A DNA stretch of 26,534 nt from Saprolegnia diclina VS20 (lineage: Eukaryota; Oomycota; Saprolegniomycetes; Saprolegniales; Saprolegniaceae): the NCBI RefSeq assembly GCF_000281045.1, contig NW_008246076.1:448209-474742 (forward strand). The letters run 5' to 3'. The notes under the pieces are model-generated. The model saw only the letters and a program-made list of their open reading frames with translations, did no database searches and was not told where the DNA came from. The position numbers were made by a program, and so were the translations under genes. The first letter of the stretch is position 1. Every line of letters starts with the position of its first letter. Shown in pieces: positions 18,120-26,025 of this stretch.

Positions 18120-18407
18120 CTAGTTGCCTCTACTCGTACACGCAGGAAGACACTGCCGTAGCTCATGTTGAGCGCTGTCCAGAGCAATGGCGGCGCTGGG
18201 TCGGACAGTGCCGGGTGGAAACCTTGATGACGGAATGGATGCACCACTGTGTCGAGATGAGCTGGCAGCACGAGAGCTCGTTCGAGCGAGAAATCCCTGC
18301 ACCAGCTGCGCCCCGCTCCTGTATGCGATGCGGACGTTCCGAAGCAGCACACGCAGAGTGTTGGCTGCTTCTCGACCGCCAACAAACTTGAACCCAAGGC
18401 ACTTCAT
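18120..18407 (-). CDS. Weak hypothetical ORF, 95 residues
   Basis: Starts with ATG at 18407. The first 45 residues look protein-like (FVGGREAANTLRVLLRNVRI, SGAQLVQGFLARTSSRAASS); the rest is Ser/Pro-rich low complexity. There is no family match, no promoter motif close by, and third-position bias is weak. It may be a chance frame or an exon of an undetected gene. Confidence 0.2.
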   Translation of the reverse strand: MKCLGFKFVGGREAANTLRVLLRNVRIAYRSGAQLVQGFLARTSSRAASSSRHSGASIPSSRFPPGTVRPSAAIALDSAQHELRQCLPACTSRGN

Positions 18408-18543
18408 TTTTTCGCCGCCCGGTCCTTTACAAAATGACGTCTTTTTTTGCTTGGCTTCTGGCCCGCGATCCTCCTGCGCGCACGTTCATGTAGCAGTCTT
18501 GGCCATGCAGCGCGACACCGCCACATCGACCACGCGCGTGTGT

Positions 18544-18837
18544 TTACGAACGCACGCTTGACATCGTGCACAGTGGGTAAGTGCAAGGTCCGTCCTGGCC
18601 ACAAGAAAAGCGCGCATCGGATACCATTGCTGTCAATGGCTGGAAGAAGAAGAAGCCTGCAAGTGCTCCTACGGCGAGAACGAGAACGGTAGAAGGTCGT
18701 AGAGCGGCGTCATCGTCCCTCGCCGCCGACGCAGGCTCGTCCAGCTGCTCGCGAGTCGCGTTGTAGCGCCTCAGCGCAGGAGCTGTGACACCGATCTTAT
18801 CGCATTCTGATTGGCCAAAGTCGCTTCGACATGTCAT
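18544..18837 (-). CDS. Weak hypothetical ORF with one membrane segment, 97 residues
   Basis: ATG at 18837. A charged N-terminal half (LDEPASAARDDDAALRPS) is followed by one hydrophobic segment (STVLVLAVGALAGFFFFQPL) and a Cys-containing tail. A CCAAT box on this strand (18814-18809) lies inside the 5' end of the frame, which argues that the true start, if any, is further in. No homologue recognised. Confidence 0.22.
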   Translation of the reverse strand: MTCRSDFGQSECDKIGVTAPALRRYNATREQLDEPASAARDDDAALRPSTVLVLAVGALAGFFFFQPLTAMVSDARFSCGQDGPCTYPLCTMSSVRS

Positions 18838-19498
18838 AGTCCTAGCCCTATGACGCGTCGCGTCTGCAAATTTGGTGGTTTCCGTCATCATTGGGAAGCG
18901 TACTTTATCGGGATTGAACTCGGTTTTGCTATGCATGGGGAGCGGCGCACTTGTACGAGACGATCCCACTGTGTCCCTTGGAATCCTCAAGTTCAACGTC
19001 TGCGCCGGGCATGTTCAAATTCGGTCTTTCGGCTTTCTATGCCACATCACTTGTCCTGATTAGGACAAAGCCTTGGCGACGCCAGCCATGGATTCTTTTG
19101 GCGCTTTCTCGACAGCGTCTCTGTGACTTACTCGGCCACTCGCCGTGCGTCACGCCAACGCAGACCAGAGACGCTGCAGACAGGCCGTTCACGAACGTCT
19201 TCTTCCCGTCCTCAATGCATTTCTCTGCGTAATTTTACTTGGGTAGCGCCATCCTCCTTGACGACCCTTCCTCATGTTTCGACTCTTTTGTTGGTGCTAT
19301 GCGCCGCCCAGGTCGCATTTTGCGCAACCTGCAATGGCGCCAGTGTATCACGATGGGTCACCTTCAACACGAGACGCTTGCGAGAAAGTAGCGAGTGATT
19401 GAGACGGAGCTGGGGCAAATTTCGAAATCTGAGACACCGAATAATTTCGGCCACGTTGACGGAGATGGGTAATCTCACAGCGCAGGCGCCGATTTGGG

Positions 19499-19505
19499 TC
19501 ATTTC
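19499..19505 (+). promoter_or_regulatory. Inr core upstream of the small acidic protein gene
   Basis: TCATTTC is an exact YCAYTYY Inr and is followed directly by CAATTC, resembling the FPR CAWTT. It lies 50 nt before the ATG at 19555 and supports that start over the longer upstream frame. Confidence 0.5.
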
Positions 19506-19554
19506 CAATTCGGCGCCGCCCTTCGAACGCTCTTCCTCTTCGCTCCGTACTACA

Positions 19555-19806
19555 ATGGACACGCTCAACTTTAAGATGCTGCAGCCGTCGACGACCTTCA
19601 ACGAGGCCCACCGCGCGCTCTCCAACTTTCTCTGCATTGGCTCGGACGAAGACACGCTCGACATCATCCAGGAGATGATGTTTATGAAGAAGTCGTTCTC
19701 GATCAAGCCGACGGTCGCGCTCTTCACGGCGCCCAAGGACAAGGCGCTGACCAAGGTCATCGAAGAGGACGACGAAGAAGAGGATGATTCGGAAGACGAG
19801 GCGTGA
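19555..19806 (+). CDS. Small protein with acidic C-terminal tail, function unknown
   Basis: 83 residues. Residues 1-62 look folded, with helices such as FNEAHRALSNFLCIG and TLDIIQEMMFMKKSF, and the last ~17 residues are almost all Glu/Asp (EEDDEEEDDSEDEA). Strong third-position G/C and an Inr 50 nt upstream support it as real. The frame stays open upstream, but that part overlaps the Inr. I do not recognise a family; acidic tails of this kind occur in histone-, ribosome- and chaperone-binding proteins, which is only suggestive. Stop codons of this gene and the thioesterase are 131 bp apart, tail to tail. Confidence 0.65.
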   Translation: MDTLNFKMLQPSTTFNEAHRALSNFLCIGSDEDTLDIIQEMMFMKKSFSIKPTVALFTAPKDKALTKVIEEDDEEEDDSEDEA

Positions 19807-19937
19807 AGAGACGCCCAGCCGTGTCCGTGTAGTTTAGCCCTAATTAGAGTCCGTCGTCGTACTAGGAAGAAGATGATGGCGAGCGTCGTGCAACAAGAGA
19901 TCTATTTATCGCATCCGTCTTGATTTGTGTGGTGAGT

Positions 19938-20642
19938 CTAGTTGGTCTTGGGGCGCAAGGATGCACTTGACGCGAGGTTGCTTTCGATCCAGAGCTGGAC
20001 TTCGTCCGGGATCGGCGGCGGCGACAGACCTGGCGCGACCTTGGCGACGAGGGCCGACGGCCGCAGTCGCCCCAGCACGTTGTTCTTGACGTACACGATC
20101 GCGTGCACAAAGTCTTGCTTGCCGTCCTTGCAGCGCGTGACGAAGCGCTGCTCGACGTAGAACGCCTGGTCGTCCCACGCCAACACCCGCGTCTCGAGCG
20201 CATACGTTTGGCCCAACGAGAGCTCGCGCCGATACCGCACAGTCTGTGCGCCAACCACGAGGTTGCCGCCTTCGGCGCGCAAGATGGCCCAGACGCCGTT
20301 GGCACGCCAAAAGTCCCGGCGCCCAAAGCCGCATTCGCGAAGGTACCGCGCGTTGTTGCAGTGGCCGTTCCGGTCAATGTCGCCGAGCGAGACGCGGCCA
20401 TGGCGAACGTACGTGTCGACCAAGTCGGTGCGAGGCTTGGTCGGCAGCGGCAGCACGAGCAGGTGGAGCTGGTAGATGGCCATGTCGAGAAAGTACCAGC
20501 CGTCGCAGAAGACAAAGAACGACAGTCCCGCGAGGACCGCCGAGAGGCCGTGGCTGCAACCGACGGCGCCAAGCGCGGTGCCATAGACGCTGAGCGGGCC
20601 GAGCGCGAGGAGCGCGATGGTCGACAAGCCGTGCAGGATCAT
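19938..20642 (-). CDS. THEM6-like hotdog-fold thioesterase family protein
   Basis: 234 residues. Two N-terminal hydrophobic stretches (LSTIALLALGPLSVYGTALG and LSAVLAGLSFFVFCDGWYFL, within residues 5-55) suggest a membrane anchor, as in THEM6. The hotdog (4HBT_2) domain starts near residue 75, and the motif DIDRNGHCNNARYL at 88-101 matches the family's D-x-x-x-x-G-H-x-N-N-A-R-Y-L with its active-site Asp and Asn region. Later parts (RRELSLGQTYALETRVLAWD and FYVEQRFV) are the expected beta-strands. Predicted activity is acyl-CoA hydrolysis at the ER membrane; animal THEM6 has been tied to ether lipid balance. No introns. The start is the ATG at 20642. Confidence 0.82.
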   Translation of the reverse strand: MILHGLSTIALLALGPLSVYGTALGAVGCSHGLSAVLAGLSFFVFCDGWYFLDMAIYQLHLLVLPLPTKPRTDLVDTYVRHGRVSLGDIDRNGHCNNARYLRECGFGRRDFWRANGVWAILRAEGGNLVVGAQTVRYRRELSLGQTYALETRVLAWDDQAFYVEQRFVTRCKDGKQDFVHAIVYVKNNVLGRLRPSALVAKVAPGLSPPPIPDEVQLWIESNLASSASLRPKTN

Positions 20643-21655
20643 CGCGGCTGACTTCGGCCTCGTTCCACTTCGCCCACCGTCAGCATCGGTGACGTGTTTT
20701 TATGTATTCTTGCAGGCTATCAAATATCAAGGGGTTGAACCAGATTGTGGGGAAGATACGCTGGCTGATGCTACGAGTGGGAGGAGGCTTGTTGCATCAA
20801 CAGCGCTCTCTCAAAACGCTCTCACTACAGTACCGTGCGCAGGTTTGGTTTGGACAAGGAGTATGTCAGAGCATCGTTGCCACAAAAATATGACGTGGCA
20901 GTCCGAGAGGACAGGTTCCGCGTGCTTGATTGGTCACCCAATCCCTGCGTCGTGAAGAAGGCCAGCACCGAACATCGATTGACGAACAAGCGACTTCTGT
21001 GCGCTGGTTGGCCTCTTCATGGGGCTCTGTCGCCGCCTTCGTAAGCGGCAGCCGCAGCGAGATCCGCAGCTGCGAGCAACGATGCGCTATATCACTGCAA
21101 GAATCTTCCGTTTCCCACTTTACGCTGTGCACAGTTCTCTGCTTTCGTTGGCATCTCAGAGACCGGCATTTGATGTACTATCGTTGCGCACCTGGTGTTG
21201 GGCTAGGAGCCTGGCTGGTTTACAGTTGGGTCGTGCAACGACAAGCATTTGCGTCGGATGCCTTATCGTCGATCTCGCGAGGACGAGTGATGCTTGAACC
21301 AGAGCAGTGTTCTGGCACGTCGATTTGCGCTGCGCAAAAATCGCCGCCGCTGCTACAGGAGGGCCACGTACCGCAGGAACGCGGCTCTTAGGAAGGGTCC
21401 GGGGCTGTATCTCGATGAACGCGTTCCCTATCGATGGAGCCTCATCTTGCCTCATGAACCCCATGCCGCTCGGCTGCAACCGCGTCATTTCGCTGGTCGT
21501 TGTATTTTGATCTGACTGCAGGAGCAGTGGAAGCGCCATTTGCCGGGCTGTGGCGCGCGTCCCTTGGCGTCCGTTGCGATCCCATGTCATCGAAACGTGC
21601 GAGCTATGCGTTGTGGGAGGCAATGACGCGCCGCTGTCACGCGCGTCCTAGTGCG
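20643..21655. other. Spacer with no convincing gene
   Basis: Divergent spacer of about 1 kb between the thioesterase and the GDP-mannose pyrophosphorylase genes. Overlapping frames of about 150 codons exist on both strands (20930-21391 plus; 21587-21156 minus, ATG MTWDRNGRQG) but have mixed codon bias and no recognisable motif. Confidence 0.4.
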
Positions 21656-21657
21656 TT

Positions 21658-21704
21658 GATTGGCGTTTGGCTGGCCTGTGATTGGCCGTGGGCATTTTGG
21701 CAAG
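21658..21704 (+). promoter_or_regulatory. CCAAT boxes and Inr-like element before GMPPA
   Basis: GATTGG at 21658-21663 and 21680-21685, then GGCATTTTGGCAAG at 21691-21704, which resembles a degenerate Inr/FPR. All lie 25-70 bp before the ATG at 21728 and argue against the longer upstream frame starting at 21584. Confidence 0.45.
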
Positions 21705-21727
21705 AAAAAAAAGGCGGCGTCGACCCG

Positions 21728-23099
21728 ATGACCCGGTGCCAGCCCAAGTCCAAGGCCGTGATCCTCGTCGGCGGCCATGAGGACCGGTACTTTCGCCCGC
21801 TCTCGATGGACCAGCCCAAGCCGCTCTTCCCAATCGCGGGCCGGCCGATGCTCTACCACCACGTCGAGGCCTGCGCCAAGGTGCCCCACATGACCGAGAT
21901 CCTCCTCATCGGCGGCCACGACGAAGGCCTCTTTGCGCGCTTCCTCGACATTGTCATGCGTGAAATCCTCGTGCCCATTCGGTACCTCCAGGAGCGCGAG
22001 CCTTTGGGCACCGCCGGCGGCCTCCGCGTCTTCTTCGACGAGATCATGCTCGGGTCGCCCGACATGCTCTTCGTGCTCCATTACGACATTTGCTGCAGCT
22101 TTCCGCTCCAGGACATGGTCTACCAGCACCTGCGCACGCATGCGTCTTGCACGATGCTCGGCAAGCGCGTGTTTCCCGACGAGGCCAAAACGTACGGCTG
22201 CATCGTCGCCGACGACGCGTGCGAGGTCGTCCACTGGGCCGAGAAGCCCGAGACGTTTGTGAGCGACCTCATCAACTGCGGCATCTACCTCTTCAACATC
22301 AAAGTACTTGGTCGCATCATGGACGTTGGCGACGCGCGCGCCGACGCCCGCCGCACCGCGCAGGCCAGCCGCAACCAGCCGCGGTTCCCGTACAAGCCTC
22401 TCTTCCACGAATGCGTCAACGGCCTCAGGTAGACATGGATATTTGTGCTTCTTGGCTCTTGATACTGTGCGCTAGCCTCGAGCAAGACATTTTGATCCCC
22501 ATGGCTGGCCAGCAAGAGCTCTACGTGTACGAGACCGGTGACTTTTGGTGCCAGATCAAGACGCCTGGCATGGCCGTCATGTGCTCGGAGCTCTACATGC
22601 AGCGGTACCGGTACGTCGACCCGACGCTGCTCTCGTCGACGGGCGGGAAGCTCTCGCCGCACATTGAAGGCATGGCATATCGCTCTCGCGCAAGTGCTCA
22701 TGTGCGAATCTAGGCAATGTGGTCATCGATCCCAGTGCGACCATCCACCCCAGCGCCAAGCTCGGCCCGAATGTCGTGATCGCCGCCGGCGTCAGCATTG
22801 GCAAAGGGGTCCGCGTCGCCCATTCGATCGTGCTCGCCGGGGCGACCATCAAGGACCATGCATGTGTGCTCTTCTCGATCCTGGGCTGGAACTGCACGGT
22901 CGGCGAGTGGGCGCGGGTCGAAGGCGAACCGCCGAATGACACGATGGCCAAGCCGACGGGCGCCGACACGTCGATCCCGCGCGACGTGACCATCTTTGGC
23001 ACGTCCGTGCTCTGCGCGCCCGAGATCATTGTCCGCAACTGCGTCGTCCTCCCGCGCAAGGTGCTCACGCAAAGCTGCCACAATGAGATCTTGCTTTAA
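21728..23099 (+). CDS. GMPPA: GDP-mannose pyrophosphorylase A / mannose-1-phosphate guanylyltransferase alpha (3 exons)
   Basis: Exons 21728-22428, 22476-22669 and 22714-23099 give 426 residues (human GMPPA 420). In animals this subunit partners the catalytic GMPPB and senses GDP-mannose; the pathway feeds N-glycans, GPI anchors and mannosylation. The N-terminal nucleotidyltransferase domain has AVILVGG...RYFRPLS, PKPLFPIAGRPM, HHVEACAKVP, LGTAGGLR, YGCIV, EKPETFVSDLINCGIYLFN. After intron 1 (47 nt, phase 2) comes LEQDILIPMAGQ. The C-terminal left-handed beta-helix (IHPSAKLGPNVVI, GVSIGKGVRVAHSIVLAGA, CVLFSILGWNCTVGEWARVEG) and the end NEILL match human GMPPA (NQIIL). The HEDRYFRPLS loop and the HYD in place of NSD are GMPPA-like. 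Intron 2 seems to be GC-AG. Confidence 0.92.
22670..22713 (+). other. Probable GC-AG intron of GMPPA
   Basis: Between HIEG and NVVIDPS the reading frame changes, and the conserved junction needs G|GC across the splice. The sequence offers CTAG at 22710-22713 as acceptor but only GC (22670-22671, AAG|GCATGG) as donor. No GT lies within reach on the exon side except one giving a 20-nt intron. Its length of 44 nt fits the other introns. Confidence 0.65.
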
Positions 23100-23111
23100 C
23101 TTACACCATTC

Positions 23112-24675
23112 TTACACGATTGCCCGGTTGCTATTGTCGCCTTGCTGGTTGTGTTCTTCTTCATCGTGACCAAGGTTGATGCCATGGTTTTGTGGGCGCG
23201 GTGCAGGGAGAGCGTCGTCTTCGGTCGCTGGCATGACCTCGGGCTGGCCGTCGACGCGCGCTCGCTTGTTGGGGCGGTCGGAAAGTTCTTGGAAAAAGTC
23301 TAGAGCGGAGTTGGACCGGTAGTAGACAGGAGAGACGAGCGTACCATGCACTTTTAAGCGGTGGACGAGCGCCATGAAGTAGTCGCGGTGCCGCAAGAAC
23401 ATGCATTCCATGCCACTGAGCAGACTCGCATCGAGCAGAATGTTGCCCTCTACTCGACATTGCATGAAAAACGATCCTAAAAAACGGGAAAATCGACGAA
23501 AATACCATCGTCGACGTATTTCTCATCGCCTTGGTCGTTGGCCGCACCAAAGCGCGACTCCATAAAGGACCAGCACTGGTCGGCGCGCGCGGCCACGACC
23601 TCGCGCGTGCACGTGGCGTCGGCGCACGACTTGCGGATCTTGGAGTCGGTGTCGGACCGCAGCGATAGGCTTGGTTCCCCGACGAGCAGCTTGCGAAACT
23701 CCTTGCGGCGGCGCACGTCCATGTGGTCGACGAGCGCGCCGACGCGGAACGCACGGTCGTTGGCGTCTTCGACGTCGGCGTATTGCATCTACACCGACAC
23801 AGACAGTGTCAAGACGACACCTTTGATGCAAGAGTCGTCATAAGTCGTACCGCCCAGGCCGTGCTGAGGGCCTTCTGCGCCGGCGTGAGCAGCTTGCGAA
23901 GCGCCGCCTTTTCTTTGGTGCGCGTCTCAATCGTCGCTTTGGTCGCGCTCGCGATCGTACGTGGCGCTTCGAGCGCTAGTCCGTCCATGACCAGCGCCCA
24001 TGCGTTCGGCGTCGGCTTGCCGCCTTCGAGCGAGACGAGGCCGCCAGCGCGCCGGACGCGCCAGCGCTCGCCCTTGAACCACGTCGCAATTTCGAGCCAC
24101 GGAAGCCCCGTCGACGCGCTGAGCTCGAGGAGCTCAGATTTCGTCGGGCGGCTGTTGCGCAAAAAGGCGAGGCGCAGCGCGACCTGCTGGTGGATCGACT
24201 TGGTCGCGTTGCCTGGCGGCTGGTACGTGGGCGGTGGCACGAGCGGAAAGTACCGCGCGACGGGCACGACGCGGGCCTTGACGCCGCGCCGGCGAATGTG
24301 GCTGCTCGAGGAGTAGTCGACCATGTCGTTTGTGTGCAGCACGTGGGCAAACTCAAAGTCGGGGCCCGGTGGCGCCTCGGGCAGCACGCCGTCGAGGAGG
24401 ACCGGACTCTCGCCCTCGATCGCATCAAAGGCCGGCGCGGCCAGCTCGCGCGGGAACGCGACGCGGCCATCGTCGTCGTCTTCGTCGTCGTCGTGGTTCG
24501 CCTCGTCGGTCTCGTTGCCATGGACGCCGACCCGCTCCGACATGTCGAGTGGCATCTGCAGCATCATGACGAGCGACGGCGTCTGCGCTTCCTCGGGCAT
24601 CTGCGTCTCCGAGTCGTCAGGCATCTGCGTCTGCGAGTCGTCGGCCTCGGCCATCGTGTTGAGGAGATGGTCCAT
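23112..24675 (-). CDS. Divergent homeodomain-like protein (4 exons)
   Basis: Transcript order: 24675-23851, 23788-23506, 23449-23345 and 23299-23112; introns 62, 56 and 45 nt; product 466 residues. Keeping the third intron, which is in frame without a stop, would give 481. Residues ~160-210 look like a homeodomain: ALRLAFLRNSRPTKSELLEL, then STGL, then the helix WLEIATWFKGERWRVRR. Landmarks W48, F49, R53, R55 and R57 are kept but the invariant Asn51 is Gly. The N-terminal part is acidic (DDDEDDDD at about 62-69) with imperfect repeats (QTQMPDD / ETQMPEE), so a transcriptional role is likely but not shown. The C-terminal half (KSCADATCTREVVAARADQC, LLSGMECMFLRHRDYFMAL) is a region I do not recognise. 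An ATG at 24654 (residue 8) is an alternative start. Stops of this gene and GMPPA are 12 bp apart. Confidence 0.75.
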
Positions 24676-24690
24676 TCTCGCTGGAATCTT

Positions 24691-24858
24691 ATTGGCACGA
24701 AGGATTGGCCGGATGATTCCGCACGGGGATTGGTGCAAAAGATGCAAATACCGACGCATGATTGGTGTACTTTTGAATCAATTGGGATTGGCCAAAATGA
24801 GTAACACCCGGCCAATCAGTGGACGAAAAGGGTTAAACGCGTCAATCCTTCGGATTGG
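24691..24858 (-). promoter_or_regulatory. Cluster of eight CCAAT boxes in a divergent promoter
   Basis: ATTGG (CCAAT on the minus strand) at 24691-24695, 24704-24708, 24729-24733, 24761-24765, 24781-24785, 24787-24791 and 24854-24858, plus CCAAT at 24812-24816. Most are part of GGATTGG. They start 16 bp before the homeodomain-like gene's ATG and reach to within about 290 bp of the opposite gene at 25150. The density is far above chance. Confidence 0.7.
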
Positions 24859-25149
24859 TGGAACAAATGGGTCCTTTGGCGATCTTGACAAGCGCAGTCC
24901 ACACGCAGGCAGAGGCCACTTATGGCGCATGCTTCGGACATGACAGATATTGGCAATCACAAGATAAGGATGCTTTAAAGTATCACTTGTAAGTTACCTG
25001 TGGTAGCGTACCAGAGCCCCTCCTTCTCCTGTACGAAACATCCCAGCAGGTCAAGTTGCGTTTTCTCAGTTAATTCACGTTTTTCACATATGCGTGTAAA
25101 AACACGCGTGGGAAACCCACAATTTGATTCACATTGAAAGCGCGATCTC

Positions 25150-25913
25150 ATGGAGGCGTGGGTGAAGAAGACGACCAAGAATGAGCGCTACGTCGACACG
25201 AGCACGGTTGAGACCGACCTCGGACTTGGCAGCGTCGACTCGATGAGGCTGATGCGGTCCATCGTCTCGTCTGCCCTCGAGCAGGACGCTGTGGTCCGGG
25301 CGCTCCGGATGGTACATGTTGACGACGACCTCCGCAACGTGCGGACGACGCTTTGGTTGCACGCTCCGTTCGACCTCGAGGACGACGTCATTATCGTGCT
25401 CAAGAAGAAGGGGAAGAACTCACGACCCCTCACGGTGACAGCGCTCGGCATGGCGGCGATACATGCGAGCGGCCGCGCTCTGCTCGTTTCGACGCACAAC
25501 ATTCGATTTGCTCAGGGAGCCCCTCGCGGGCACCGGAGCCCACCGGCCACTAACGACGTTGAAGTGGGCGCTGCTCAAGTCGAAGTTCTGCTCCGAGCTG
25601 TCGTGAAGAGCGGTTGCACTCCTCAGTTTCGGACAGGCGTGATCGCCAAGATGAAGACGCCGCCAGAGACAAAGAAGAGCCGTCACAAGAAAAACAAGGG
25701 TGGCAGCCCAAATCTTGTCGCGCGATCCACGCTTGCCGCGTCTGCCGGTCACCACGAGGCCGGTAACCCTTCTCTCATTTATGGGGACATCGACTATGCG
25801 GGATTTTAGCGCAACAAAAGAAGACGGCCGAGAAGGACAAGGCAGCCAAAGACAAGACGAGCATCATCACGCCGCCAGCCGTCGCTCCGAGTCCATCGCC
25901 ACTTACTGCGTAG
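25150..25913 (+). CDS. Lys-rich C-terminal protein of unknown function (2 exons)
   Basis: Exons 25150-25762 and 25810-25913, intron 47 nt (GTAACC...TTTTAG, phase 1), product 238 residues. Without splicing the frame stops at 25809; with it, protein-like sequence continues (QQKKTAEKDKAAKDKTS) and ends at TAG 25911-25913, so the intron is well supported by size, ends and coding continuation. The N-terminal half has helix-rich segments (SVDSMRLMRSIVSSALEQDA, VVRALRMVHVDDDLRNVRTT, DDVIIVLKKKGK). The C-terminal third is Lys/Ser-rich and probably disordered (KTPPETKKSRHKKNKGGS). I do not recognise a domain. It is divergent from the homeodomain-like gene across the CCAAT cluster. A nuclear location is plausible from the basic tail, by inference. 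Confidence 0.6.
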
Positions 25914-26001
25914 CAACAAGAGCTCAGCGCGATCCGCGACGCCACGGCGAAATACCATTAATTAGATCTATCTGTCGTGGGCACATGCCCTAGTTAATTT
26001 A

Positions 26002-26025
26002 CCCGATTTATTGCATTTAATCGGG
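26002..26025. repeat. Perfect 7-bp stem hairpin
   Basis: CCCGATT at 26002-26008 and AATCGGG at 26019-26025 are inverted repeats separated by a 10-nt AT-rich loop. They sit at the left part of the first copy of the terminal direct repeat. The stem could be a terminator or an element end; nothing decides this. Confidence 0.6.

Larger units (their letters stand above)
17702..19498. other. Long spacer with only weak open frames
   Basis: About 1.8 kb without a convincing gene. The only ATG-initiated frames with some protein-like character are on the minus strand and are listed separately (18120-18407 and 18544-18837). A GATTGG box at 18809-18814 is the only promoter-like motif found. No repeats or RNA genes seen. 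Confidence 0.45.

Noticed and set aside
17922-18161. Plus-strand frame reading VARLALAGEIASPNALFALL
   Set aside because: No ATG start, mixed codon bias and no family; not enough to annotate.
20930-21623. Overlapping ~150-codon frames on both strands upstream of GMPPA
   Set aside because: Neither has coding bias or a motif, and one lacks an ATG near its start. Open frames of this length are expected by chance at this GC content.
23300-23344. Treating this segment as coding in the homeodomain-like protein
   Set aside because: It is in frame, but its GTACGC...CTCTAG ends and 45-nt length match the other introns; kept as an intron with retention noted as an alternative.
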